Of a stretch of 64,000 nucleotides of DNA, positions 12,021-24,141 are shown piece by piece. Below the pieces are notes generated by a model. The model saw only the letters and a list, made by a program, of their open reading frames with translations. It was not told where the DNA came from and ran no database searches. The first letter of the stretch is position 1. Each line of letters opens with the position of its first letter. Source of the DNA: Doryteuthis pealeii (Eukaryota > Mollusca > Cephalopoda > Myopsida > Loliginidae); the NCBI GenBank assembly GCA_023376005.1, contig CM042157.1:63382150-63446149 (forward strand), written 5' to 3'. The translations under genes and the position numbers were made by a program.

Positions 12021-12930
12021 ACTAGCAGACCTACCCGGCGTTGCTAGAGGTTTAAAAAATAATAAAAATTAATCACTTGTTTATATATGTTATGTATAGA
12101 TTAATAAAAATTTGGTGCCATTATATTGTGGCCTACCCGGTTTGAATGTGTCCTACCTCAGTAAGAGTATATTCATTTAGATATTAGTAGTAGACAATTT
12201 ATTGAAACTAATTATTTTTCACATATTCAATTTCAAGAAATGCAATTCACTCATAAGCTGTATATAGTAATTAAAAAGAATTTATTCATAATTTACATGA
12301 ATCAGAGATCTATTTAATTTAAAATATTCTAAAATAGGGTTAGTTATTAGCAGTTATTATAACCTTATAATATGCTTTTTATGGTAGGCCACATATTATA
12401 AGAGATTTTCGTAGACCACACATACTATAATGGTACCAAAAATTATTTTTCTATATATTTGTTTTATCTTATATTTTTTTTTTTGAAGTTGTTTATTTTT
12501 ATTATTATTCTCGTTTGTATTTATTTTTTAATTATATTTTATCTTTTATTAATTTCTTAGTTTTTAATCATTTTCTAATTATTTTTAATTTTTTCAAATA
12601 TATTCTTGATTTATACTCTTATTTTATTTTGCTTTTCTTATAGAAAATGAGGAATAAAATTTTTACAAAAGCAGGGTGTGGATTTTATTGAACTTTGGTG
12701 TTTGCCGGTCTCCATCAATTTCCCTTTATATGGTAATCTAAATTGAAACTTCATGAAACCATTTTTTAGGGGGTGTCGGTGACTACATTGTGACTTGTGG
12801 TGGGTGGGGGTGATAGTCTTTTTTCGAGAGATATATTGTCATTTTGGAGGGAGGGTGATAGATTGTCACTCATTAATTTGAATATATATTTTATTAGCAA
12901 TGTATCCTGTTGGAGAGCATTGGATATCAC
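12021..12930 (-). mobile_element. Helitron-2-like element, copy B
   Basis: CTAGCAGACCTACCCGGCG at the left edge after AA; AT-rich non-coding body. Sequence around 12636-12750 recurs at 58045-58155. The 5' terminus is unclear. Confidence 0.55.
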
Positions 12931-13109
12931 TTTGTTCAAAGAAACACTGACTTAACCCATCCAAGCGCGCGCACACACACACACACATTGTGCTACAAGA
13001 GAATGCGTTTGAATCTTACCAAGACTTCATCCTTTGTTATTTCCAATTTGTTTCATACTATAGGAAAAAAATAGAGGGGGGAAAATAAAGATTTAACTCA
13101 ACAAGTTTT

Positions 13110-13560
13110 TGTTGAGGGGGGCCCAAAAAGAAGCGAGTCCAATGCCTTCTCGCAGGCTAAACTTTCTCTTTGTAAACACCGACTTCTTCTTCTTCTTCGT
13201 TGTTGTCGAATCCTCTAGCAGCTACTGTAGCAACACATGTTTCTGCACTCACCGCTTCTGGGTGTTTCCTTCTATTTATACACAGGTCTGCTTCTATCAT
13301 CCGGGCGTCTGTGCTTCACATATGGGACTGTCAACTCAATCCCAGGTGCCGGAATGCCCGCAGCTATCATCCAGGCATCTGGCATTCACATACGGGACAG
13401 TGGCATCTCGATTCCGGTGCCCGCGCCAAAGTGTCGCCTTTTCGCATTCTGAAGGACGCGGGTTCGATCCTAGGTCAGTCCTACACGCCAGGCAAGTTTT
13501 CATGCCCGCCACTCAACTCGTGTCCTCTGTCACACATACTTCATTGCTGTAGATTGATAA
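13110..13560 (+). repeat. GC-richer repeat block, copy B
   Basis: Contains internal near-repeats (ATCATCCxGGCxTCTG twice) and a tRNA B-box-like GGGTTCGATCCTAG near 13460. On the minus strand there is a TATAAATAGAAGG. Possibly a retroelement leader or SINE; unidentified. Confidence 0.4.
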
Positions 13561-13566
13561 TCCGAT

Positions 13567-13860
13567 TTGGGTAATCTGAACATTAGCTACATAAATGAGA
13601 GTAATCTTCCCTTGTTTGTTTCACTTTGAGGAAGCTGCTTGTTTTGGTTGGCCATTTTCATTTCACCATAAATCTACACTGAAAATATGAATTTGTTTCA
13701 ATACAACTACATGTTTTAACATGAAAATATCATAAAATGTGTTCTTAATAACAATTAAGTTCATTTCAAATAATGTGCAAGCACAATTAAGAACACATTT
13801 TATATTTTCGTGTTAAAACATGCAGTTGTATTGATTTGAACAAATTCGTATTTTAGGTAG
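13567..13860 (+). mobile_element. hAT MITE family 1, truncated
   Basis: Starts with the left terminus GGTAATCTGAACATTAGCTA and keeps the internal mirrored stretch around TGTTCTTAATAACAATTAAG, but lacks the right terminus. Counterpart in copy A at about 2757-2995. Confidence 0.75.
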
Positions 13861-13863
13861 TAA

Positions 13864-14410
13864 TATCTCATCCACAGAAAGCGATGTTGATGCACGCATA
13901 GAGAAGGCATGGTTCGCTATAAACAGACTGTCAGTTATATGGAAGTCAAGCGTCCTCGACAAGTTAAAGCGACAATTCTTCCAGGCCGTGGTGGTGTCGG
14001 TGCTGTTGTTTGGCTGCATCACTTGGATCTTGACAAGGCGCCTGAAAAATAGACTGGATGGGAGTTGCACTAGGATGCTGCGTGTGATCTTGAACAAATC
14101 GTGGAAGCAACATCTCACAAGAAAGCAGATATACAGCCACCTGACCCCTGTTACACAAACCATCTGAGTAAGGTGAACAAGACATGCCGGACACTGCTGG
14201 AGAAGTAAGGATGAGTTATTAAGCGATGTCCTTCTGTGGAAACCGGCACATGGACATACTAATGCGGGACGTCCAGCAAAGACCTACATAGACCAGCTAT
14301 GTGCAGATGCAGCATGCTGTGTGAAGGACCTCCCGAGGTCAATGAGTGATAGGGAGGGTTGGTGAGAGATTGTCATGGATATCCGCGCTACTGGCGCGAC
14401 ATGATGATGA
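13864..14410 (+). mobile_element. LINE beta fragment: C-terminal region of a non-LTR retrotransposon ORF2
   Basis: Reads, with breaks, SNISSTESDVDARIEKAW, KLKRQFFQAVVVSVLLFG, LDGSCTRMLRVILNKSW, then RRTRHAGHCWRSKDELLSD and GRPAKTYIDQLCADA. This is the familiar tail of a widespread invertebrate LINE. Stops and frameshifts make it inactive. A truncated MITE (13567-13860) abuts its 5' side. Confidence 0.85.
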
Positions 14411-14512
14411 TATCATACAAAAGTCACAATGCATTCCCCCCTTCCCCCCCAGAAAAAAAAAAGAAAAAAGAAAGACAATGTATCCACTAAAAGTGACAAT
14501 GTATATAAAAAG

Positions 14513-15372
14513 GGTTGTTTCCTATAAATCTAACATAAACAAAGGGGGACCACTCTTGACTGATAAATCATTTATTTATTGATCTACTAGGAAAAAAGAA
14601 GACTGGGTTAGGGTCAGGGCTTACGGTTAGTTTAAAAACTCTTAACATCCTGTTGAGAATTTCCTAAGTCCACAGCCCAATTTCTATAACTATTTATCAA
14701 AAATGGATAAAAATGGTTGTTTCATTAAAACTTACCTGTTATTACCCTTAAATTAAAGACTTCTAAATATGTTTAATATTACATTTAAACAAAGGCTTTC
14801 ATTTGGGGTAGATTAGGAAAATGAATGTGACTTCCGGTCGGGTGGAATCAGGTGGTATAGGATGTTAAGAGTTAACTCTTAACATCCTATACCACCTGAT
14901 TCCAGTCGATAGTAGGGCAGTCTGAGCTTTTTAACTGTCCTATACCACCTCATTCCACCTGGCCAGAAGTCTCATTCATTTTCCTAATCCGCCCTAAACG
15001 ATAGCTTTTGTTTAAATTTAATACTATTAAACATATTTAGAAGTCTTTGATTTAAGGGAAATAACAGGTAATTTTAGATGCAAAGGTCATTTTTATCCAT
15101 TTTTTCATATATCCTTATAGTAATGCTCTGTACTTAGAAAATTCTCAACAGGATGTTGTTTGAATTTAATACTATTAAACATATTTAGAAGTCTTTGATT
15201 TAAGGGAAATAACAGGTAATATTAGATGCAAAGGTCATTTTTATCCATTTTTTCATATATCCTTATAGTAATGCTCTGTACTTAGAAAATTCTCAACAGG
15301 ATGTTAAGAGTTAAGATAATTTATAAATCAAGAGTGGTTCCCCTTTGTTTATGTTAGACTTCTAGGAAATAA
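14513..15372 (+). mobile_element. hAT MITE family 2 with nested TTAA MITE, copy B
   Basis: Outer termini TTTCCTATAAATCTAACATA and its complement near 15340-15370; inner element from CTCTTAACATCCTG (about 14640) to CAGGATGTTAAGAG (about 15310), itself partly tandemly duplicated. Confidence 0.7.
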
Positions 15373-15672
15373 CAAAAAAAAAAGTATCATTTAAAAAGAA
15401 AAAGAAAAAATTTACTATTCAACAAATCAGCAAACACATTTTTCTATTAAAAACAGCATTTATGCCATAAAACAAGATGTCCGCCACCGTCATTGAAGAA
15501 ACATCCAAATTTATCAGCAGGTTGAATGTCATCATAACAAAACAATGATCTCTTTCTCTATCACAGGAAATTTTATGGCCCAATGTTTTTTTTTTTTTTG
15601 TCTTTTTGTCTCTTGAGTTTTTATTTTTTTTTTTTTTGTCATTTTAAGCAGTGAGGAAAAAACATGACTTGG

Positions 15673-15896
15673 TTACGTCATATCTTTTTTCTTTTTGGTC
15701 GGAGGTTCATGGTAGCTCTCATCTTCCGAACCGGAAACAATTTCTTCATTTTGGTCTTCGGAATTCTCTGTAGCCGATCCTTCACCTTCGCTTTCTAAAG
15801 TGGCGGGGTCTGTAGCACTGGCTACCCACTTGTCTTGCTTTGGGAGGTTGTCCAGTCGAGAAATACTAACTACTGACCGACCAGCTTTTCTGGCAG
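15673..15896 (-). CDS. RPP30: RPP30 last coding exon i
   Basis: 224 nt, phase 1 in, stop TAA at 15673-15675. The acceptor TTTATTTTGTAG is at 15897 onward. It encodes ARKAGRSVVSISRLDNLPK (human ETRKTAFGIISTVKK region), then an acidic Ser/Glu-rich tail ending PPTKKKKDMT, a plausible nuclear basic patch. A Helitron (15936-16563) sits 39 nt upstream of the exon. A TTTATT (AATAAA on the minus strand) around 15616 may be the polyadenylation signal. A broken duplicate lies at 5128-5355. Confidence 0.93.
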
Positions 15897-18800
15897 CTAC
15901 AAAATAAAATGGTAACAGTTTATTTTTTAATAGAACTAGCAAATATATGCACCCTCTGGGTGCAAGTATTTAAGTTTTAATGTAATGAAATATCGTATTA
16001 AATTAGAAACGCTAATGAAACTAAATAAGAATGCAGATAAAAAGATTTGAAACAGAGGGAGTATAATCGAAAAATAGAACAACTGAAACTGACTCTTCCA
16101 TCAATCTCGTCTTTCATTATTATTTTTTCTAATCTAAGTATTTAGTTAAAAGAGGAAGTAAAGAATAAAATGACAGTTATTTTATCTTGTTAATGGATTT
16201 CTTTTAAGAATAATTGAAGAGATTTTTGCTTATATTCATTAAAATAAAACCAAACAGTTAAAAATCAATAATACTAAGCACATATTTAATAAAATCACAT
16301 TCTTAATATCAATATGCAAATTAGCCTTCCCGTTGACACTATAAACCGCTATTTTGTTGCATATATAAATATCATTGCATGTTGTTAATATGTAGATATG
16401 GTTAACAGTATTAATAATGTACCAAAATTTTATTAATAATTGAGATTTAAATGAAATTAATATCATGGAGATAGTGATGTCAATAACTAAGGAAATTGTG
16501 ACTTGAGTAGTAATATAGTTTCGGTTACAGACAGAAAAACACACAATCTCCATTATAATAAGATATTCCCAGATTTTAAAAAAAATAAATAAAATAAAAA
16601 ATAAATAAAAAATACACAAAATATATCCACCTTCTGCCCTATGTAATATTCCCTTAAAAAAGGCAACTGTGGTTTCACTGCCAAATACTAATAATTTCCT
16701 TTGGAATCAATTTGGAAATCTCAACATTTTTCAAGTGGGGATAGGTATTTTCAAGGAAATAACTAAACTGGATAACTTGTTATAAAGTTGGGGGGTTGCA
16801 TTTTATCCAAAGAAAATATTTTAGAATGTTACTGTGGGTAAAACTGAACATCATTTTACAGAAATTTTTATCTGAAAAGGGCTTAAAATCAGTCATTTTG
16901 CAGTTATAGATCTGTTTCTGGTAATCTGAACATTAGCTACATAAATGAGAGTAATCTCCCCTTGTTTGTTTCACTTTGAGGAAGCCATCTGTTTTCATTT
17001 CACCGTAAATCTACACTGAAAATACGAATTTGTTTGAATCAATAAAACTGCATGTTTTAATACGAAAATATCATAAAATGTGTTCTTAATAACAATTGAG
17101 TTCATTTCAAATAATGGGCAAGCACAAACAAGTGAAACAAACAAGGAGAGGTTACTCTTATTTATGTAGCTAATGTTCAGATTACCCCGTTTCTACCCAC
17201 AGGTATCTGTGTATACCACGAGTTTCATCAGACTACCAACTTTATTGAAAATGGTAAACAGAAAATTCATGAGGCTTTATATACAATTTTTGAAAGGTTT
17301 TGGGTTTCAGTTTTTCTCATCATCTTGGGGTGGGGTGGGGAGTAGGGGGTTATGACTGGGGATTATTTAACCAGGTGGTGGTGATGCATATATATACATT
17401 ATATATATATATATATATATAATGTGCAAAAGGGGCTGGTTTAGTTCAGTCGGTAGAGTGTTCGGCTAGGAATCACAAGGTTTTTGGTTCGATACCGGCC
17501 CTCGCCAATTCAGCATATGAGTAGCACAGGGATCTGTGCGTTAAAGTGAGGAGCTGGAGGTAGGTGTGGCACTCCACCTCAGATGCTAAAATAATCTTCT
17601 TTGTCTAGCGCTAGTGAAAAGGGGATAGAGTCCCTCGCTCTCTGGCTGATACCAATTAAGCTGCCCCAATGACTTATTTTTTTTTTTTTAATGTGCAAAA
17701 GAAAGATTTCAATGATATAATGCTGTAATGGTATAACAGCAGTAAAAATTAACTGAGCAAAACATAAAATAGGCCTCAATGGTGTCGTAGATTGTTACTA
17801 ATAATCATCAGTTTACAAACAGTTATATATATTTACCAACCCCTCTGCACGAGCAGGATGTGACACAAGGTCAATTTCTTAAGCGGAGTTCAACAGGTTT
17901 TGAATTCAGAGTTTTCCTTCTCCTAGACCGGTTGCCTAACCAAGGTTAAAGAGCCCAGTCTGCCGTACTATTTATCCATAGCTAGAGGAAGAGTAGGATC
18001 CACACCTTTCCCAAGGGTATTAGCGCTAAGTGAAATGCAATTACCACATCCAGGATTTGAACTCAGGGCAACAAGTCCATTTCCCATGACTTTAACCATT
18101 ACATCACGCGCTTCCAAACAGTTATATGGCTTCAAGTAACTAATAATAATTCTTAGTAAAGAATTATAGCTCCAAGTAACTATTAATACAAATAATTTAC
18201 ACAGGGTTATTTCCTATAACTCCAACATAAACAAAGGGGAACCACTTTTGACTGATAAATTATTTATTTATTTATTGATCTACTAGGGTTAGTTTAATGG
18301 GAAAATAAATAATTTATCAGTCAAGAGTGGTTCCGCTTTGTTTATGTTGGAGTTATAGGAAATAACCTTACACAGTTACATTGTATCAAGTATTCCTATC
18401 TAATACAGTCTAACCTCTCATCTACGGACCCCATCAACTGACTTTGGATGCAATGGTTAAAATCTATAGGAAAAAAAAGAAAGAGAAAAAAAAAGAAAGA
18501 AAAAAAAAAGAAGAAAAAAAAAAGAAAAAAAAAGAAAGAAAAAAGAAAGAAAAAAAAAAAAAAGAAGAAAAAAAAAAAGAAAAGAAAAAAAAAAAGAAAG
18601 AAAAAAAAAAAAGAAAGAAAAAAAAAAGAAAGAAAAAAAAAAGAAAGAAAAAAAAAGAAAAAAAAAAAAAGAAAGAAAAAAAGAAAGAAAAAAGAAGAAA
18701 AAAAGGAAAGAAAAAAGGAAAGAAAAAAAGAAGAAAAAACACACAAAAAAAAGAAAGCAAAGAAAGCACAATTAAAGAAGAAAATAAAAAGAAAGAATAG

Positions 18801-21800
18801 AAAGAGAAAGAAAAAGAGAAAGAAAAGAGAAAGAAAATAGAGAAAGAAAAAAGAGAAAGAAATAGAAAGAAAAAAGAGAAAAAAATAGAAAGAAAAAGAG
18901 ATAAAAAAGAAAAGAGAAAAAAAAAAGAGAGAACCCCCCCCCCAAAAAAAACAATTCCACAAATAATCAGCGTTGCATTTCATTAGTTTGCAAAGTGACT
19001 ATGCGATCAAGAAGAAAAAAAAAAAAAAAAAAAAAAATCGATTTCTACTACATACACAAGCTAAATAAACTTTAACAAGTTGTAGTGTACATTTTAATAT
19101 TCATAATTAATGTAATGTTATTGTATTAAAAAACCAAACTGTAATATTAATATTATTCCCTTTGAAAGACACAGAGAGAGAGACTGCTATCAATGCTATT
19201 CTACGTAAGTGTTATGAAAAGTATGCATCCAACTAGTCTCCCTCCAGCTATGGGTAAATAGTAGGGCAAACTGGGCCTCCCAAACTTTGTATGACACCCA
19301 GTCTAGAGAAGGAAAACCGAATTTAAACCTGTTAAAGTCTGCTTAAAATTCAACTTGTGTCACATCCTACTCGTGTTTACCTTGTTCAAATATAGAAAAC
19401 TAGCAGCGGCTACCTGGCGTCGCCTGGGTAGAGGAGGATTTCTTAAAGTTAGTCCGTAGATCCATTATTACTTAATCGTGAGTTGAATCCTTGTGGGATG
19501 CCCATTTAAATTCCCTATATTAAAAAATAGACTTGCATTGATTCCAGCTAATCTGAAAAGAAATGTCTACTATCTAAAATATTAGATGAAAAAAACTATG
19601 CTGTTTATCATTTAAATTTATTTTTTAATTATCTTCACGAATATAAATCAATCTCTATTATTTTTCTGCTCAAAAACCAAGGCTTGGGATATTTAAGTGT
19701 ATATTATTTACTTTGTCGTTAATTGTTATTTTTCAAAGTTTTCTCCGGACATACAACTGCCTTTATATATGTATAAGAAAATGGCCATTTTCTCTTCGAA
19801 CTTTGCTTTCTGCCCTGGATAACAGTCACACAAATTGGCTTCCTGGATAGTATGTGTGATTTCTTAATTGCTTATGTAAAATTATTACTTAATTATGATC
19901 CTAATTGTTTTAGAAGATTTGTAAATCTTTGGATACCATGTTTTTTTTTTTTTCATAGATTTATTCGATGACGTGTGTTTGCTGAATTATTGGGTAAAAT
20001 GATATATCTATATAATAGATTATTATTGGAAAAATGTTATGGGAATTTATAGCCACAAGTTGTAATATTATCTTGGTTATATAGAACATTCCTATGTGGA
20101 ACTTCATAATCCATACAACGTGCTAAAATAAAAGCTTTTAAAAATTTAGCAAATTAAAAAAAAGTTACACAAACAATTCCATTCATTTTCCATAATAATT
20201 CTATTACATAGATGATAGATAGATCATTTTACCATACAATCCACTAAACACATCATTGACAAAAATTTAACCAACCCAGGTATAGAAATGGTTACAAATC
20301 CTTTTTAAAACAATTAGGAACATAATAAAGGCAAAAAAGAACAAGAATCACATCACATCTGAAGATATATATATAATATTATATATATATATAATATATA
20401 TATAATATGTGTGTGTGTGTGTGTGAGAATCGGAAATGAATCCGACAATATGAGGAAAAAATGAGTAAAGAACAGAAATGTAGATGGATAAAAATTAATT
20501 TTATCGATATAAATTTTTAATCAATATCACTTATACATGTGTTTTGGTCTGTTTATCAAGATGTATACGGATTTACGTTATTATATTATTATTAAAATAA
20601 TCAGATGGAGTTGAAATGATGATGATGATAATTACAATAGGAAAAATGCATAAAATGTTCCGTACACAGATTTTGCCGACCTTCATCAGAGTATAATTTT
20701 TATTTTTTGAGTTGGAGAGAAGAATGGAATTTTCAAAAAGTTTGAAAAAGAATATTTTTAAAATGTTTATGAACGCAGACGCCGTTTAGGGATGTTAAAA
20801 ATCTCCAACTCAAAAAATAAAAATACTACTCTGATGAGGTCGGCAAAATCTGTGTACGGAACATTTTATGCATTTTTCCTATTATTATCATCATCATCAT
20901 CATTTCACACTCCATCTGATTATTTTAATAATATAATAACGTAAATCCGTATACATTTTGATAAACAGACCGAAACACATGTGTCAGAGATATCAATTAA
21001 AAGTGATATGATCAAAATTTATTTTTATCCATTTACATTTCTCTTTTCTTTACTCATTTTTTCCTCATATATATATTATAACTATAAAAAATGGTCATTA
21101 TCCTTCAAACTTTACTTTTCTGCTCTGGATAACACTATATAAGACAAATTTACTTCCTGGATAGTCTGTGTTATTTCATAATTGCTTATGTTATAAAACA
21201 TAGATAACAAGCATTATACCCCTAGAAAACTTTGCTTTTGTGAGATAATAATGTGATTTAAAAGTTAACCCTATTTTCTATGTAAAAAAAAAAAAAAAAA
21301 AAAAAAGGCAATTTTTCATTTACATAAGGTTAGAATAAAAACATATGGATCAAAATGTATTGTATAAATTCATGTAAATTTTGTTTGCTTGACGCCCCCT
21401 TCCTCCCTCTTTTTCGTTTTTGATAGTTTTAGTATCATCAAGCTATACAAATAAATCACCAAAAATATTTAAGAGTGAGTAGTTTTACAANNNNNNNNNN
21501 AGAAGAGATGGCGGAGCGTGCAGTCTGGCCTTCTTGGGATTTTTGTGTTAGTTTGTTCGGCGTGGGTTGATGGGAGTCTCTTAGGTAACCAGTCTAGGAG
21601 AGCGATAACTCTGAATTCAAAATTCCTGAGGTCGGTCGTTGATTGGGTTTGTGGCAACCCTTGAAGCACCAATTCTTTCCTATCAACTGTGCCAAAAATA
21701 TCACTATGTGAAATATAAACAGCCTTGTCCAAGATTTGAACTCGGGTTGACGACTTCATTTCCTATAACTCTAACCATTATATGACACACCTCCATTAGT

Positions 21801-24095
21801 ATTTTGGGTATATTAAAATGCTTCTAATGGTGAAGTTCAAATTCTACAGCTCTGGGGAGTGTGGAGTACCATTTCATTGCCATTACTCCCAGGTTCACCC
21901 TGACCTGGAATGGTAGTACCTGTTAAGGTCCCATCTATGGATTAGATAGATAAAAATGTGTTTAAAATTGTTTTCAATATCCATAAAAAATGAATAAAAC
22001 AAAATGTCTTCAGCATAAAATAACTCAATGAAGGTTGACATGCCATAAAATGCAACCAACCAATAACTAGTTTAACAATTATGGTCTCTAATTTTATAGG
22101 ATACAAAAAAAATCTTCATAATTATTTTAAAAAGAAAAACATTTCATTATATCAAACAATCTATTTCACCAAACAGGTACTACCACTCAAAGTCAGAGTG
22201 GTCCTGGGAGTAATGGCAATGAAGAGGTGACTCAAGGGTATTAGCGCTATGTGAAATGCAAACAGCTTCGTCCAGGAATCAGTTTGGTTGGTTTTACGGC
22301 ATATCAACCTCAGTGGGTCATTTAATGCCGATAAAGTTTTGAAATAAAGTCATTCTTAATGGATACTCAATTTTTTTTATGAATACATTTTTCTATTTAA
22401 CCCATAGACGGGACCCTAACAAGTACTACCACTCCGGGTCAGAGTGGACCTGGGAGCAATGGTGATGAAGGGGTGCTCCACATTCCCCAAACCTCCAAAA
22501 CTGGAACCTCACCATCAGATAGAGTTTAACGTCATTCCCAGGACATGTAGACCCTCAGCCATTGCCTTCAAGCACCCATATGATAAAAACGGTTGAGGCT
22601 TGCCATAAAGGCAATAGGGTTGGGGCAATCATATAGGTGCTAGGGCTTGATGTGACCAGCCGATTGATTGGAGGGGGCCTCTCCAACTGCCCGTCTAGCC
22701 CAAGAAAAGGCCAAAGTGGAGTGTTGCAAGTCATGGACTGCTCAACCACCTGGGTTCTATCCTTAAATATTACGGGTCGCCACCCACGGCCAACAGGTGG
22801 CCCCATTGGGGGAGGGGGGGATGCAAATAATTCTGTGAATATCAATTTATATATTTTTCTCATATTGTAACAATTTTTCTTTTATCTGTGGCACTTGTTT
22901 AAAAATACACACAGACGTGATCACATTTTCTTCTTAAAACATATTTTAAATTTTGCTTTCATATCTAATAATCAGGGCGGTCTAGGAATTGAACTCGCGT
23001 CGAAGAGTCCAGTTACTATGAGTCTAACCTTACACCATGTGCCTCCATGAAAATAAGGACCATATGACCGTTAGGCACCCCTTTGTGATCTTGTTTCATA
23101 AGAACATTTTTTTTTTCATTTACACCGTCAAAATCTGGTTGTTTGGTTAGGGTTAGGGTTAGTTTTATAATTTAAAAAAAAAAAAAAACTCTAAAAATCA
23201 TCTGTTAACAAACAACCGGATTTTGACGGTGTAAATGAAAAAAATGTCCTTATGAAACGAGATCGCAAAGGTCATATGGTCCAAAAATAACATAAGGTAG
23301 TAAGTAAAAAAAAAAAAAGTATTTACTCCATGAATTACCTGCATGTATGGCCTAAACTGATCACGTGACGTATTTTGGTGATACCTAGAGTATTTACACG
23401 AATCATAACAATTTCATCAAGTTTTGGTAACAATTTTTGAGTCGTGATTCTTTCAATTTAATTTTAATTGCTTTATTTACATTAATAGTATAGGGTTGTC
23501 GACAAGGTGGGGGTTTGCCCTGCCCCATCCAGAAAACTACATCCCCCCCTCCCCATGATGTAAATATGATGTGAACTAATTTTTGTATGTTAATTCTTGT
23601 AACATAAACCATTTTTTTACTTATATCCTCCCATTTGTACTTGCAGCCCCTCTTGATTTAATGGATGCCCCCCAACTCAAAATACCCTGGTGACGTGCCT
23701 GGTTAGTAGTAATAATGAACTTTTATTATTAGATGAAGTGTTAACATTTTTTTTTGTTTTTGTTTTTTGACAAGTGTTTCTTTCTTCTTAATTTCAATTG
23801 TTTTATTTACGCTTATATTAACTCTTAGCATCCTGTTGAGAATTCCCCATTCCTATAAGGATTTATCAAAAAATAGCCTTTTCATTCAAAGTTACTAGAG
23901 TCATTTCCCTTAAATTAAAGACTTCTATATATGTTTAATATTACATTTAAACAAAGGCTATCATTTGGGGTGGATTAGGAAAACAAATATGACTTCCATC
24001 CGGGTGGAATGAGGCGGTATAGGATGTTAAGAGTTAATAGTAATATCATTTATTTTCTTACCAAATTAAAAAAAATATACTGTTTTCTGAGAAAG

Positions 24096-24141
<46 letters not shown>

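Larger units (their letters stand above)
10789..17230 (+). repeat. Direct copy B (partner of 1-6545)
   Basis: The better-preserved copy, containing the intact last RPP30 exon. Similarity fades after about 17230, where copy A runs into the inverted arm at 6554. Confidence 0.9.
20430..21075. mobile_element. PLE-like inverted repeat with two hammerhead-like folds
   Basis: Arms of about 270 bp facing outward around 20710-20800; each arm contains a long-stem-II hammerhead-like fold. Bounded by GAGGAAAAAATGAGTAAAGA and its complement. Confidence 0.75.

Noticed and set aside
15478..15552. Short plus-strand ORF starting MSATVIEETSK
   Set aside because: 24 codons, no splice donor, disrupted in copy A; probably chance beyond the RPP30 3' UTR.
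17432..17520. tRNA gene
   Set aside because: SINE head: the acceptor stem does not close and the body, T-rich end and 11-bp target duplications follow.
18396..18983. 195-residue Phe-rich frame and Lys-rich frames on the other strand
   Set aside because: Pure product of the GAAA low-complexity tract.
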